Shown here: in pieces, positions 31,630-42,224 of the stretch
How the letters are laid out: each line of letters begins with the position of its first letter
Position numbering within the stretch: the stretch's first letter is position 1
Assembly: GCA_951799405.1 (NCBI GenBank)
Contig: OX637361.1
Coordinates: 5,541,156-5,605,155 of the forward strand
Direction: 5' to 3'
Source: Agapetus fuscipes
Taxonomy: Eukaryota > Arthropoda > Insecta > Trichoptera > Glossosomatidae
DNA length: 64,000 bases
Translations under genes and position numbers: made by a program
The notes under the pieces: generated by a model
What the model saw: the letters and a program-made list of their open reading frames with translations, nothing else
Told to the model about the DNA's origin: nothing
Databases searched by the model: none

Positions 31630-31816
31630 TGTGTGTATGTATGTATGTATGTATGTATGTATGTATGTATGTATGTATGTATGTATGTATGTATGTATGT
31701 ATGTATGTATGTATGTATGTATGTATGTATGTATGTATGTATGTATGTATGTATGTATGTATGTATGTATGTATGTATGTATGTATGTATGTATGTATGT
31801 ATGTATGTATGTATGT
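31630..31816. repeat. ATGT microsatellite
   Basis: About 46 uninterrupted ATGT units. Long open frames across it (repeated Met-Tyr-Val-Cys) are artefacts of the repeat. Confidence 0.97.
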
Positions 31817-32174
31817 TCCCTATACTCATAAACCGCTCATCCGATTTTGACGAAATTTTCAGGAAACATGTAACATATTTTTAGAATGAATCGTGTGAAG
31901 TTTGATGGTGATCAAATAAACAATGGTTCTCAATTCTCAATATTTCAGCAACGAGGTCGGTAAATTTTGAAACCACCCAATAGAAGAAGACCATTATATT
32001 CAACTACAATACATAATCTTAGTTGCAAATATACATTTAAATTAAAGATTCATATAAAATGCATGCTCACAAGTAGACACATGTAAGTTCACGCTTACAA
32101 ATGCTGCATGTGTACCTACTCATAATTTAAAATCCAAATCTAAAATGAACAACCCAGTAACTTTTACTTTACGC

Positions 32175-32374
32175 CAACTTGAAATGGATGTTATTCAGCT
32201 CCTGAGTGGCTTGACACTCATTTCTTATGAAGGCTGAGTAAGCCTTGCCGGTATTTTATTTTGGGTTAGAAATAAACACTGAAACGAGAAATAATTTCTG
32301 ACAACTTCAGTGGGATTCTAACTCGAAATCTCGGCATGGAATGCAGTTACTCTACCAACTAAGCTATAGACCGG
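32175..32374 (-). repeat. SINE-1 partial copy in Helitron-like B
   Basis: CAACTTGAAATGGATGTTAT to TAAGCTATAGACCGG, where the minus strand reads CCGGTCTATAGCTTAGTTGG. Retains box A and box B regions but lacks the 3' half. Confidence 0.8.
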
Positions 32375-33583
32375 ACTTTTTACAAATATGGTGGATCGAT
32401 ATCGGTTTGGTTAGGGGTAAGCAACCTGCGGCTCACCAGCCACATGCGGCTCTTTGGGTGTGAAGTTACGGCTCTTTAGCTTCATACGCAAATATAAAAA
32501 AAACACAGAATTATACTTCTGATCGAAAAAAACTAAATCGTTCTGAATCGATTAACGATCTCTCCGCTACTTGTACTCGCTTTTCACCCCCCACCCTCCC
32601 CCCAACTACAATATAAAAACCCAATCTTCAATGAACATAAGCCCTGCAACTCTTGCCGACCTTCCCTGAAACAGGGGTGACATTGGCAAAGTGAACCATT
32701 TTTTACAGTATGGGTGGTCAGCCTCATACCAACCTATAAGTCAAGGAAAAACTTTGAAATTTGTAAATTGTAATTTTTGGCTCTTCCGACTCAAAAGGTT
32801 GCCGACCCCTGGCCTAGACAAAAGTTCCAAATTAAAAAATGTTATTCAAGTATTCCAAGTTGAATTTTAGAAATGTAAGAAAGCTTTTATATCCCGCACT
32901 TATAAAAAATACGATAAACAAAAGTTCGTAGGTCACAACTAGAAGACCATATTGAAATATATTATTATTATGAAAACCTTTTATTGAAACATACTTTTAA
33001 TTAAAATATACATAATATAGTTGTTTTTTCAAAAAACGCATTTCTGTAAAATTATATACTCACCACAAATTTAAAGATCGTTTTTTTCTCGGCGGTTAAA
33101 CGTCTTTCTTCTATGTGACAATGGTCCAAAGCAACCAAGATAAACAAAATGTTTGCCTTTTACCTAACCCGGCCGTGCGACTTACAATTTTGTTGTCAAT
33201 AGAAAATGTTCCGTGTGCACTACCTAAAACTTTCACTTATTGAAATAATGGATAGAGCACATTTTAAATGTGGGGAAAAAATGTGAATTCACTTGGCCGG
33301 GATAAAGACAGGACAGGGAGTCAAAAATTCCACATAAATTAAACACTTTCATGGAGATAGTTGAAAAAACACTTAAGTGCATCATATTGTATGAAGCATT
33401 TTCCCCAACTGCATACGTTTCACAGTGCGGTTACATTGAAAAATATTCCTGATTGTTTGGAATACATTTATTTCTTCACTTTGCTCAAAGAGTATAGTGA
33501 ATTTTATAGATTAGTTCTTTAATTGTATGATTATAAAATTTAATGTATTGTTTATATTCTTTTCTTTATATTCTTTTCTCGTT

Positions 33584-34090
33584 CCTTGACTTATAGGTTG
33601 TTATGCGGCTGACCACCCATAATATAAAAATTGGTTCACTTTGCCAATGTCACCCCTGTTTCAGGGAAGGACGGCAAGAGTTGCAAGGCTTATGTTCATT
33701 TGAGATTGGGTTTTTATATTGTAGGTCCACATGCGGCATGTGTTAGCGCGAAATTATACATATCTGCTTGTGGGAATGCATTTAGTATAAATCTTAAATG
33801 ATATATATCTTTGCAGCTTAGATTAGATTAGATTAGATTAGTATAGGTCAATATGCATCTGACCAACTATAAATAGAAAATGGTTCACTCTGCCAATGTC
33901 ACCCCTGTTTCAGGGAAGGTCAGCAAAGAGTTGCAGGGTGTATGTTCATTTGAGATTTGGGTTTTTATGTTGTAGGTTCACACGCAGAATGTGCAAGTGT
34001 GAACTTATACGTGTCTGCTTGTGGGCATGCACTTAATGTGAATTCCAAATGTAACAATTATATCCATGCAACTTAGAATAGATTAGATGA
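33584..34090 (+). repeat. Repeat A, two tandem copies
   Basis: Copy 1 (33584-33840) ends in four GATTA units; copy 2 starts at once with GTATAGGTCAATATGCATCT and ends near AGAATAGATTAGATGAG. Helitron-like D has only the second copy (51053-51305). Confidence 0.8.
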
Positions 34091-34369
34091 GTGACGTTAC
34101 ATAGCCGATTTTTTTATCTTAAATATAAATGGAGCACCGCAATCGATTTTCCCTATGCTTGGCTCTGCTGCTTAACAGTTGTACCTAGACCTTTTTTTTT
34201 AGAAAACGTGAAGATTAACCTAGAGATAAATTGTGTAAAGCTTGATTCCGATTAGCACACTTTTTTTTTTGATCCTGTTGTTTCCTCTTTTATCTGTAGA
34301 AAAAAATTGATACCACATGCCCAAATGGCGTAGTGAAACACGCCGGGTACTGCTAGTTATCCTTATATA

Positions 34370-34975
34370 TCTATATCTATAAAGAAGGATGTGTGTATGT
34401 ATGTATGTATGTATGTATGTATGTATGTATGTATGTATGTATGTCCCCTATAGACTCATAAACCGCTCATCCGATTTTGACGAAATTTTCAGGAAACATG
34501 TAACATATTCTTAGAACGAATCCTGTGAAGTTTGATGGTGATCAAATAAACAGTGGTTCTCAATTCTCGATATTTCAGCAACGAGGTCGGTAAATTTTGA
34601 AACCACCCAATAGAAGAAGACCATTATATTCAACTACAATACATAATCTTAGTTGCAAATATACATTTACATTAAAGATTCATATAAAATGCATGCTCAC
34701 AAGTAGACACATGTAAGTTCACGCTTACAAATGCTGCATGTGTACCCACTCATAATTTAAAATCCAAATCTAAAATGAACAACCCAGTAACTTTTACTTT
34801 AAGCCAACTTGAAATGGATGCTATTCAGCTCCTGAGTGGCTTGACACTCATTTCTTATGAAGGCTGAGTAAGTCTTGCCGGTATTTTATTTTGGGTTTAA
34901 AATAAACACTGAAACGGGAAATAATTTCTGACAACTTCGGTGGGATTCTAACTCGAGATCTCGGCATGGAATGCA
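34370..34975 (+). mobile_element. Helitron-like element C, 3'-truncated
   Basis: Opens TCTATATCTATAAAGAAGGA about 13 bp after the end of B. Carries an ATGT array (34390-34443), a repeat A piece (34635-34805) and a truncated SINE-1 (34805-34975) cut at the same GGCATGGAATGCA position as in copy A. Copy D follows directly. Confidence 0.75.
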
Positions 34976-35029
34976 ATCTATCTATCTATATCTATAAAGA
35001 AGGATGTGTGTATGTATGTATGTATGTAT
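34976..35029 (+). mobile_element. Helitron-like element D, left part
   Basis: ATCTATCTATCTATATCTAT, AAAGAAGGATGTGTG and a short ATGT run, then interrupted by the gypsy element. It resumes at 48798 in the same ATGT array. Confidence 0.8.
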
Positions 35030-37960
35030 TGTAATGTTCCCCCCCCCTGGCGAAGAAGAGGGGTCGGAGGAACGAAGAGGAGACTCGAAAAGAGAAAGCG
35101 CGAAAGGAGGGATTTTCCTCCTCCGGTAAAAGTGGAGCGATCGAATGTACAGGGAGAATACCCTGGGGTCACCAGGATTCAAGTGCAACAAACCTTCTTT
35201 GAAGGAATAGCACTAGGCTGCTTCGATTCTTTTCCACCCTTCAGTTTCAGCTGCTGGAAGAGCAATCTACCCCTACCGAGGTAGTAATTATCTTTGGCCA
35301 ATTATTATGTGATCATCTAGCTAAGGTTAGGACTCCTCGTCGTGTGGAAGATTATGAAACGGAACGTTGTGTAAATTTTTTGTTTTACCGTTTCAAAATC
35401 TACTTTAGTGGCTAACCCAAGTACTTTTTGGGAGGTGTACCTCTCATACATTTCTACCTTTTTATAAGATTATAACGAGCATTGATTTTGCGTTTACGCG
35501 ATCAAAGATGAGGTAGTATGAACTACAATTATTTTTAAGGCGACGAGATTTAAGCGTTATTAATTACGGAACGGTCTTAATGTGTGCAAGTTTAATTAAT
35601 TGGAATATAAGGTAGTCGAAATTATTTTCAGATAAAAACATAAATGACATAAAAATTGCGAGATGAAAGGCAGTTAGGTTTTAGTTTGTTAGTGAAAGTA
35701 ATTACATGCAAGGCGATCTCTTCTTTGTTGTAATTCTTACCTTTGCGCGTCCACCTGTAAGTTAATAGGTCCATGGCTTTTACAGCATCTTTCTATGACC
35801 ACCGGTCATCTGAAAGGCACTGCAAAATGGACCTTTATTAGTTATTTCAAGGAAAGGATTCGGATACACGCGGCGTGAATCTAAGATTTCGACACCCTCG
35901 TCGATTAAGTGACTCTAATTAATCATGGCAAATGGCCCCAACGGCCTTTTGGGTACCTCCTCCAATTCCCCTTGTACCCTACCCAACTTCTCCGTATGGT
36001 AATCTTTTGCTGCAAAAAACCACGGGACAGGAAGGTTAGTCTGGATTGTGTGTGTTCAGCTACAAGTTACTGCAATAATGTTGGCTCCAAGCAAACTCCA
36101 AGTACATATGATCAGAGATCATGGAACACTAATCCAGCTGAGTGAGCCCAGATCATTTCAGGAACTCTCGTTGCGATCAGAAGGTCAGGAACATATCCGG
36201 TTGTATTTGGCCAGAGGCCGGCTGCCAATTTTCAGGAACTTTGTTGTGATCAGGAACATATTATGACCAAAGTCACTCAGCGGTTTTCATATTCAACTGC
36301 ATTAGGTACATCTGCGTTATTCTTTGTGTATCTCGATATGAGATTGCAGGCATTTCAGCTTCAGCACATACTGCAGAGTTGTTTGTTTATAATTTATTTG
36401 TGAAATTTGTATTTTACTAGCTTGGCCAACCCCTAGTATGATGGATGTGTAGTGGTGTGTTTGGAATACATTTTCACCTTCAGATGGTTTACTTTCAGGC
36501 CTTACTTATAGGTAATTCATGCAACATGCAAATCCTTCATAATCATTCTTTCATTCTCACCACCTCAAGGAGAGCAGCATTCCGTAATGTGTAAGAGTGA
36601 TTAGGTAATTCTGCATTGAATGTTATAGTTTTTCAGGAATTTTCCTGAAACTAGGGTCTTCCCGTGACTGTGGAACGTTCAACACCAGACCCACATTTAT
36701 AAACTACGACAAAAGGTCCCATCATCTTGCAAACCTATGCGATACACTACTCACCGGACAAACTCGTTCAACCGTTTTCCACAACAAGGGAAATTTCAGG
36801 AAGGACCATTCGGTAAGGAAACGACATTGGGAACGGCTGACTTCAGGAATCAGTATATCTCGAATGCAAGCGAACCAACCATTTCTTAATTCAATATAAC
36901 ATTGCAGAATTCCAGCAAGAGAGAGAATCTAATTTAATTCAAAATGTCAATAGTGGTGTGTGTGTGTAGCGTTAGTACATAAATGACAGCGACAGTAAGT
37001 AACTACTTTGTCGAAGATAAGAAGAAAACCTCCCTCCGCTTAGTTAAGTCAATGAATCTCTGAAATAAACTTATAATTAACAATTATGCATCGATAAGAA
37101 AATAAGTAGGAAAATCTTTCCCCCGCACAGGTAAGTCGATGAATCCCTGAAAGTAAATATTTATAACCAAGTACACAGCGATAAGAAACTCTGAAAGGAA
37201 ACACCAACATAAAAATGAAATAAAGTAATATGTTCAATGAAATTTAGTTTTAGTTTAGTGGATTTTTAGTTAATCTGTTAGTTTAATCAAAGAAAACTCA
37301 GCCCAGGAAAACAGCTCAGGAACAACTCTGTATTATACGTAAATAGTTAATTTTAATTTTAAATAATGAAAGGCCGGATCCCAATAAGAAATATAACCAC
37401 TGCACTTTTCACTTCACGATAATAATGTCAAATTAAATCAAAAGAATGTCCGCGCTTAATATTTATAAAAGTTATTATTTAAATTTCAAGTTCAATAGAT
37501 GCGTATTCAAAGTTTTGTTGATTAATGTTCCTTTATTTATGAAATATTTTTATTATTTAGAAAATCGAAATGAATATATTATTAAGCTTTGAAACAAAAG
37601 ACACCCGTCGACCGCAAGTTGAAATCGAACTCCCGAATTTAATTTAATATTAAAGAACCGAAGTATATATTTTTAGATTTTGGAAGAGTAAGAAAAGAAA
37701 AACACATCTGTATCGATCGCCAGTCAAAATCCAACTCCCGAGTTTATTCTAATTAGGAAATGAATTAATTATTTTTAGTGTTTAGAAAACGAAAAACACA
37801 TCTGTATCGATCGCCAGTCAAAATCCGACTCCCCCATCCCTTGCAACGTCAGGGGTGCATCTCTTCCCTCTCCTCCCCTTGAGATCTCCCTTCCTCCACC
37901 CCAAGATCTGCCGCAAGTCATAGCGATATAATTATTGGTTGAAAAAGAGAGAACTCTACA
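35030..37960 (-). repeat. 3' LTR of the gypsy element (2931 bp)
   Basis: Minus strand starts TGTAGAGTTCTCTCTTTTTC and ends GGGGGGGGAACATTACA. Same length as the other LTR (offset 10837 throughout, no indels); I noticed one substitution (C at 35394, G at 46231). Near its U3 end are three related blocks at about 37600-37641, 37698-37741 and 37791-37835 that share CGATCGCCAGTCAAAATCC-like sequence. Small plus-strand open frames recur in both LTRs but look incidental. Confidence 0.95.
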
Positions 37961-38621
37961 ATTTCCCCCAAAAATTTAGAAAAATGGCAATCTTGTTATT
38001 TTGAGAAATTTTTCCCAAGGTTCTCGTTCACTGTTCAACCAACAGGTTCAAGTCCAGCGGCTGCACTCACACATTGCATCTGCCTACCCCGCAAGATCAG
38101 GTCATTTGAAGCGGCTCACATCTCTCTTAAGTTATGATGTACAAAATAATATATTTTTGTTATGTGAATAGGCCCCTATTCCCCGCCTATCCCGATAACC
38201 CTCTTCCAAGCTGACCAGGGTTCCTCTTACAAACGTTTTGCAATATCTTACTTCACTAGTATAAGTGTAATTCTTACAATCCTATGCAACTTATTGTTAA
38301 GTATTATTTTTTTTTAGTAAATGTGGGGGGAGAAAACCCGTTTAAAACAATTAGCAATGGATTTCTCGATCAATTTTCAATAATTTTCTTAATATATGGT
38401 ATTACAGAGTAAGTTGTTTTTTTTTTGTAGTTTTCTCATTTTCCAGTTACGGTAATTACAAACCATTTTAAAATTAAATTTCCCACCAAGATGTTACATT
38501 TATTAAATCGGGTCGTCAAGCAACAATTCAACTTATTTTTAAATATATCTTATTTGATTCTTAGCTTTCTTAACTGATACTTATAATTGTAATTAACTAT
38601 GCATGTCTCCTCCATCCTTTT
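37961..38621 (-). promoter_or_regulatory. Pol 3' flank and polypurine tract
   Basis: Non-coding between the pol stop and the 3' LTR. Immediately before the LTR the minus strand reads TTTTTGGGGGAAAT, a plausible polypurine tract for plus-strand priming. Confidence 0.6.
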
Positions 38622-41600
38622 TCACGTCTGCCTCGTTCCCATGTAATATTTTTCCAGGTGCTTGATGTTGTAGTTTCCCTTCAAATCTCCTGACAGACTT
38701 GCCAGCGTATAGGTGTTGCAGTAGGGTATCGCCACCACCCTATACGGTCCTTCATATAAAAGAGCAAATTTTGTTGTTTTCTTCTTCGAGGCGCTGGACT
38801 GGGGAAAGGTCCTAACCTTAACCACTTCTCCTAACTCAAACTGTTTCAGAAGTTTCCCCTTTTCATACTGAATGTTTCTTCTGTTAGCAGCACTCAACAA
38901 ATTCTTGTAAACCTCCTCCCGTAATTTTCCCATTTCAACACTTTCTGATGACCTCCCCAAATGTTGATCTATTCGCAATTCAAGAACTCTTCCGGTGAGA
39001 ATAGTGTTGGGTGCATGGCCCGTACTACAGTGTACCCGATCATTTAGTGTATCCTGAATGCTCTTTAAATAATCTATCCAACGGCAGTGATTTGTGTTGC
39101 AGTATATTCTAAATAGTTTCCCCAATTCCTTGTTAACCCTCTCCGTCCCATTTGGTCCTGGATTATGTACGGCCGTGTGCAGAGTTTTTATGCCCACGTT
39201 TTTAAGCTCCCTTCCCCATTTTAGTTCTCTGAACTGTGCCCCGTTGTCAGTCAGGATACTTTTTATCTTAATTATCTCATCAAATTTTTTTACGCAGCAT
39301 AGAACTGCTCGGCTCGTTGCATACCTTAATGGATAAAGTTGTACGAATTTAGTGAACGAATCCTGCATGACAAAGACGTAGCCGTATCCGCGGCGTGCCG
39401 CCGGCAAAGGTCCGTACAGATCCGCCATTACCAACTCCCCAGGTTCTTTGGAAATTAGCGAACGCCCAGGCCCGTAAGACGTTCGATAAGCATGTTTTGC
39501 TAATTGACAGATGTGACATTCTTGTACAATCAACTTTATCTGCCGATTCATCTGCGGCCAAAATACTCTACTCGCCAAAATTCCCCGGATCTTATACTCC
39601 CCACAATGCCCACAACTTTCATGTGTGTATTTGACAAGCTGACTCTGTAGACACGCCGGAATGGCGAGTAATCGCTGCTCTTTAGGTCGATGCTTATAAT
39701 ACACGGTATCGTTCTCCAATAAGTAATTATCCATGTAGCGGTGAATGTCTCTAGCATAAGGCCCTGCCAAAAGCTGTAATTTCTTCCTCATCTCACTCAA
39801 AAAGGCGTCTTCCTTTTGTAAGTTTCTTATGTTACGTAACTGATCCATAATTTCTCCTTCGTTGCCCACAACAAAACTCGCAATTTCCAGCATCTTAACT
39901 TTGTCTTCTTGAATGTTTGTGGTGTCACACGAATACCTCGATAGAACATCTGGCCCGATATTTTCCTTTCCTTTCACATATTCTACCTGAAAATCAAACT
40001 GATTCATGAATAAAATCCACCTCATTACTCTCCCGCTGTATAATTTCCATCCCTTCAGAAAAGTCAGGGCTTGATGATCAGTCCTTATAATTACTTTTGT
40101 CCCTCTCAAATATGTTTCAAATTTCTTCAGGCTATAAATTATGGCCCAAAGCTCCTGCTCTGAAACTGTCCATTTAAGTTCGGCTCCTGTAAGTCCTTTA
40201 CTCACGAACCCGAGAACATGATGGTCCCCATTTTCATCCAGTTGATACAATTCTCCCCCAATGGCATATCCGGAGCTATCTGTTTGCAGATAGAAGGGCT
40301 TTTCCGGATCATGATGATGTAACATGACTGCTTTCAGAAATAAGGTTTTGACGTTTTCAAATGTTTCTTGTTCCGTCTCACCCCATTGCCATTTCTGGGT
40401 TTTCCTTAATAAATTTGACAAATTCTTGATGGCGCCGCCATACTGACAAACAAACCTACGATAGTAGTTACACAACCCTAAAAACGCTCGAACATGTTTT
40501 TGATTTTTCGGCACCGGAAAATTCTTTATGGCCTCAATTTTCTCCGGATCCATTTCCAATCCAACCGACGTGATGATGTGTCCCAGCATCCGAACTTTCC
40601 TATTGATGAACTGACATTTTTCCAGCTTGCAAGTTACTCGGGCATATTTCAAGCGCCCCAACACCGCATCGAGATGTTCCATGTGCTCGGAAAAGCGCCC
40701 GCACGTAAATATCGCTAAATCGTCCAGATAATTGATGCAGAATTCTCTTACATCCGGACCTAGTATTATATCCATTGCTCGGCTAAAACTGCCAACAGAA
40801 GTTTTCAACCCTTGTGGTAGTACCTCATAAACATATGACTTTCCGTTATAGACAAACCCAGTATACTTCCGGCTATTTTCTTCTAAAGGTATTTGAAAAT
40901 ATGCGTTATTCAAATCCAATGTAGTAATATAGTTGACGCCGTGAAAACGCTGCAGTATTTCACTTATAAGAGGAGGTTTCTCTACTTCCGCCTGCATGTG
41001 TAAATTTAGCTCTCGAGCGTCCAACAATATCCGCACAGATCCATCCTTCTTCAGAGTATAGGTGAGTGGACTAGCATAAGGGGTCGATTCCCTCCTTATG
41101 ACTTGCTGTATTTCCAATTCTCGAATTTTCCTTTCAATCTTGTCTCGGTATGCCATTGGCACAGGGTAAGATCTTTTTACGAAAGGCACCTCGTCCGTCA
41201 TTACAATTTTATGTTTATATAAGTGCGTTCTGCCTGGATTATCTGTAAAAACATCACGATTTTGCAGTAAAACAGTTATAAGGCTTTGGCGCTGCGTGGT
41301 TGTCAGTTCAACCCCACCCTCTATTTTATAATCATCCAAAAATAACCGAATTTCCTCCTCGGTTTTCGAATATTCCCGAGACATAGCTATTGAATCGACG
41401 TCCACGTCCTCAGTTTCCCCGCGGTTCGTTACTACATTCGTGTCTTCCAGATTGATAATGTGTTTAATACCTTCCTTTTCCAAAACCACACGCTTCGAGG
41501 CACCACATGAAATGACAGCGCGTTGTTCCTCCAGCCAATTAAATCCTAATATAATAGGGCGGACTAACTTTGGTATCATTAAACATGGGGTGTTGATTAC

Positions 41601-42182
41601 AATCCTTCCATGTAACATCAACGGTAATAATATCATTCGATTTATTTTTGAACTTCTGTGCCCCGTCGCTCCCTTAATACACAAACTGGCCACAGGCATT
41701 TCTTGTAACCTCTTCCCCTTTGATATCAGTTTTTCATAGAACTCTTGGGAAATGCACGTTACTTGACTCCCCGAATCAACGAGACATTTAACTTGTTCTC
41801 CGTACACCGTTGCCCCCACCTCGGGCAGAGCAGGAATCCCCTCCGTCTGGCATTGTTGTTCCAAGTATTCATCAGGACTTTCTTCGAATATGCTGTTAAA
41901 ACCACAAGTTTCAGATCGCAAACCCCTTCGAGGTTTCAATACTATTTTCGTGTCCCCCATTGCGGCTAAAACCGTTATGAATTTTTCCTTCCCACATCCC
42001 GAATATTCAACTGATGTATAGCCGAGTCCCCAACATTTTCCTCCTTTCGGGGTACTTTTGACGGGTGCTCTTATTCCTTTTCCAGTTTTCCCTAATCCTT
42101 TTCCCGGTTTCCACCCCATCTTTAGCATTAATTTCAGTCCGATTGAAGCGCTCTCCTCATGTTTTCCCCCACCTGTTAACAC
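38622..42182 (-). CDS. pol: Gypsy Pol: G-patch, protease, RT, RNase H, integrase
   Basis: 1186 codons without a stop. Order: a G-patch-like region at about 22-55 (GWKPGKGLGKTGKG); an aspartic protease with DSGS at 136-139; RT at about 345-540 with Asp 423 in TTLDLNNAYF and the active site YLDD at 485-488; RNase H with Asp 635, Glu 675/677 and Asp 702; integrase with zinc-binding His 854, His 859, Cys 889, Cys 892, catalytic Asp 921, Asp 979 and Glu 1014, and a C-terminal GPY-type motif (YEGPYRV). Domain order and GPY motif place it in Ty3/gypsy. The frame stays open upstream of 42182 and overlaps the end of gag in the -1 frame, so the protein is probably made as a Gag-Pol fusion. The 42182 start is only where a GTG allows an independent start. 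Confidence 0.95.
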   Translation of the reverse strand: MLTGGGKHEESASIGLKLMLKMGWKPGKGLGKTGKGIRAPVKSTPKGGKCWGLGYTSVEYSGCGKEKFITVLAAMGDTKIVLKPRRGLRSETCGFNSIFEESPDEYLEQQCQTEGIPALPEVGATVYGEQVKCLVDSGSQVTCISQEFYEKLISKGKRLQEMPVASLCIKGATGHRSSKINRMILLPLMLHGRIVINTPCLMIPKLVRPIILGFNWLEEQRAVISCGASKRVVLEKEGIKHIINLEDTNVVTNRGETEDVDVDSIAMSREYSKTEEEIRLFLDDYKIEGGVELTTTQRQSLITVLLQNRDVFTDNPGRTHLYKHKIVMTDEVPFVKRSYPVPMAYRDKIERKIRELEIQQVIRRESTPYASPLTYTLKKDGSVRILLDARELNLHMQAEVEKPPLISEILQRFHGVNYITTLDLNNAYFQIPLEENSRKYTGFVYNGKSYVYEVLPQGLKTSVGSFSRAMDIILGPDVREFCINYLDDLAIFTCGRFSEHMEHLDAVLGRLKYARVTCKLEKCQFINRKVRMLGHIITSVGLEMDPEKIEAIKNFPVPKNQKHVRAFLGLCNYYRRFVCQYGGAIKNLSNLLRKTQKWQWGETEQETFENVKTLFLKAVMLHHHDPEKPFYLQTDSSGYAIGGELYQLDENGDHHVLGFVSKGLTGAELKWTVSEQELWAIIYSLKKFETYLRGTKVIIRTDHQALTFLKGWKLYSGRVMRWILFMNQFDFQVEYVKGKENIGPDVLSRYSCDTTNIQEDKVKMLEIASFVVGNEGEIMDQLRNIRNLQKEDAFLSEMRKKLQLLAGPYARDIHRYMDNYLLENDTVYYKHRPKEQRLLAIPACLQSQLVKYTHESCGHCGEYKIRGILASRVFWPQMNRQIKLIVQECHICQLAKHAYRTSYGPGRSLISKEPGELVMADLYGPLPAARRGYGYVFVMQDSFTKFVQLYPLRYATSRAVLCCVKKFDEIIKIKSILTDNGAQFRELKWGRELKNVGIKTLHTAVHNPGPNGTERVNKELGKLFRIYCNTNHCRWIDYLKSIQDTLNDRVHCSTGHAPNTILTGRVLELRIDQHLGRSSESVEMGKLREEVYKNLLSAANRRNIQYEKGKLLKQFELGEVVKVRTFPQSSASKKKTTKFALLYEGPYRVVAIPYCNTYTLASLSGDLKGNYNIKHLEKYYMGTRQT

Positions 42183-42224
42183 GGTTGACTTGGGGGTTAT
42201 TGTGTCAACGTGTCCCCGTTTCCC
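42166..42224 (-). promoter_or_regulatory. -1 ribosomal frameshift site with pseudoknot
   Basis: Heptamer GGGAAAC at 42224-42218 sits in the correct gag phase (G GGA AAC), 19 nt upstream of the gag stop. Slipping back one base leads exactly into the pol frame. After four G residues, ACACGTTGAC (42213-42204) can pair with GTCAACCGTGT (42189-42179), and the loop CCCCC (42196-42192) can pair with GGGGG (42170-42166), forming an H-type pseudoknot. Confidence 0.8.

Larger units (their letters stand above)
31615..34356 (+). mobile_element. Helitron-like element B, complete to CTAG
   Basis: Begins ATCTATAAAGAAGGATGTG with a long ATGT array (about 31630-31816). It ends with a short hairpin, GGCGTAGTGAAACACGCC, then GGGTACTGCTAG followed by T. 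A 3' hairpin about 10 bp before CTAG with A/T target bases is the Helitron signature. About 2.7 kb, with no Rep/helicase ORF, so non-autonomous. It holds repeat A pieces (32010-32176, 32612-32752, and two tandem copies 33584-34090) and a SINE-1 fragment (32175-32374). Confidence 0.8.

Noticed and set aside
31610..31884. Long open frames of repeated Met-Tyr-Val-Cys or Thr-Tyr-Ile-His on both strands
   Set aside because: They are translations of an ATGT microsatellite, which has no stop codon in any frame.
35006..35284. Basic proline-rich ORF in the gypsy LTR
   Set aside because: It is antisense to the element and its start lies in the flanking microsatellite. The copy in the other LTR starts in unrelated sequence. 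No domain is recognisable.
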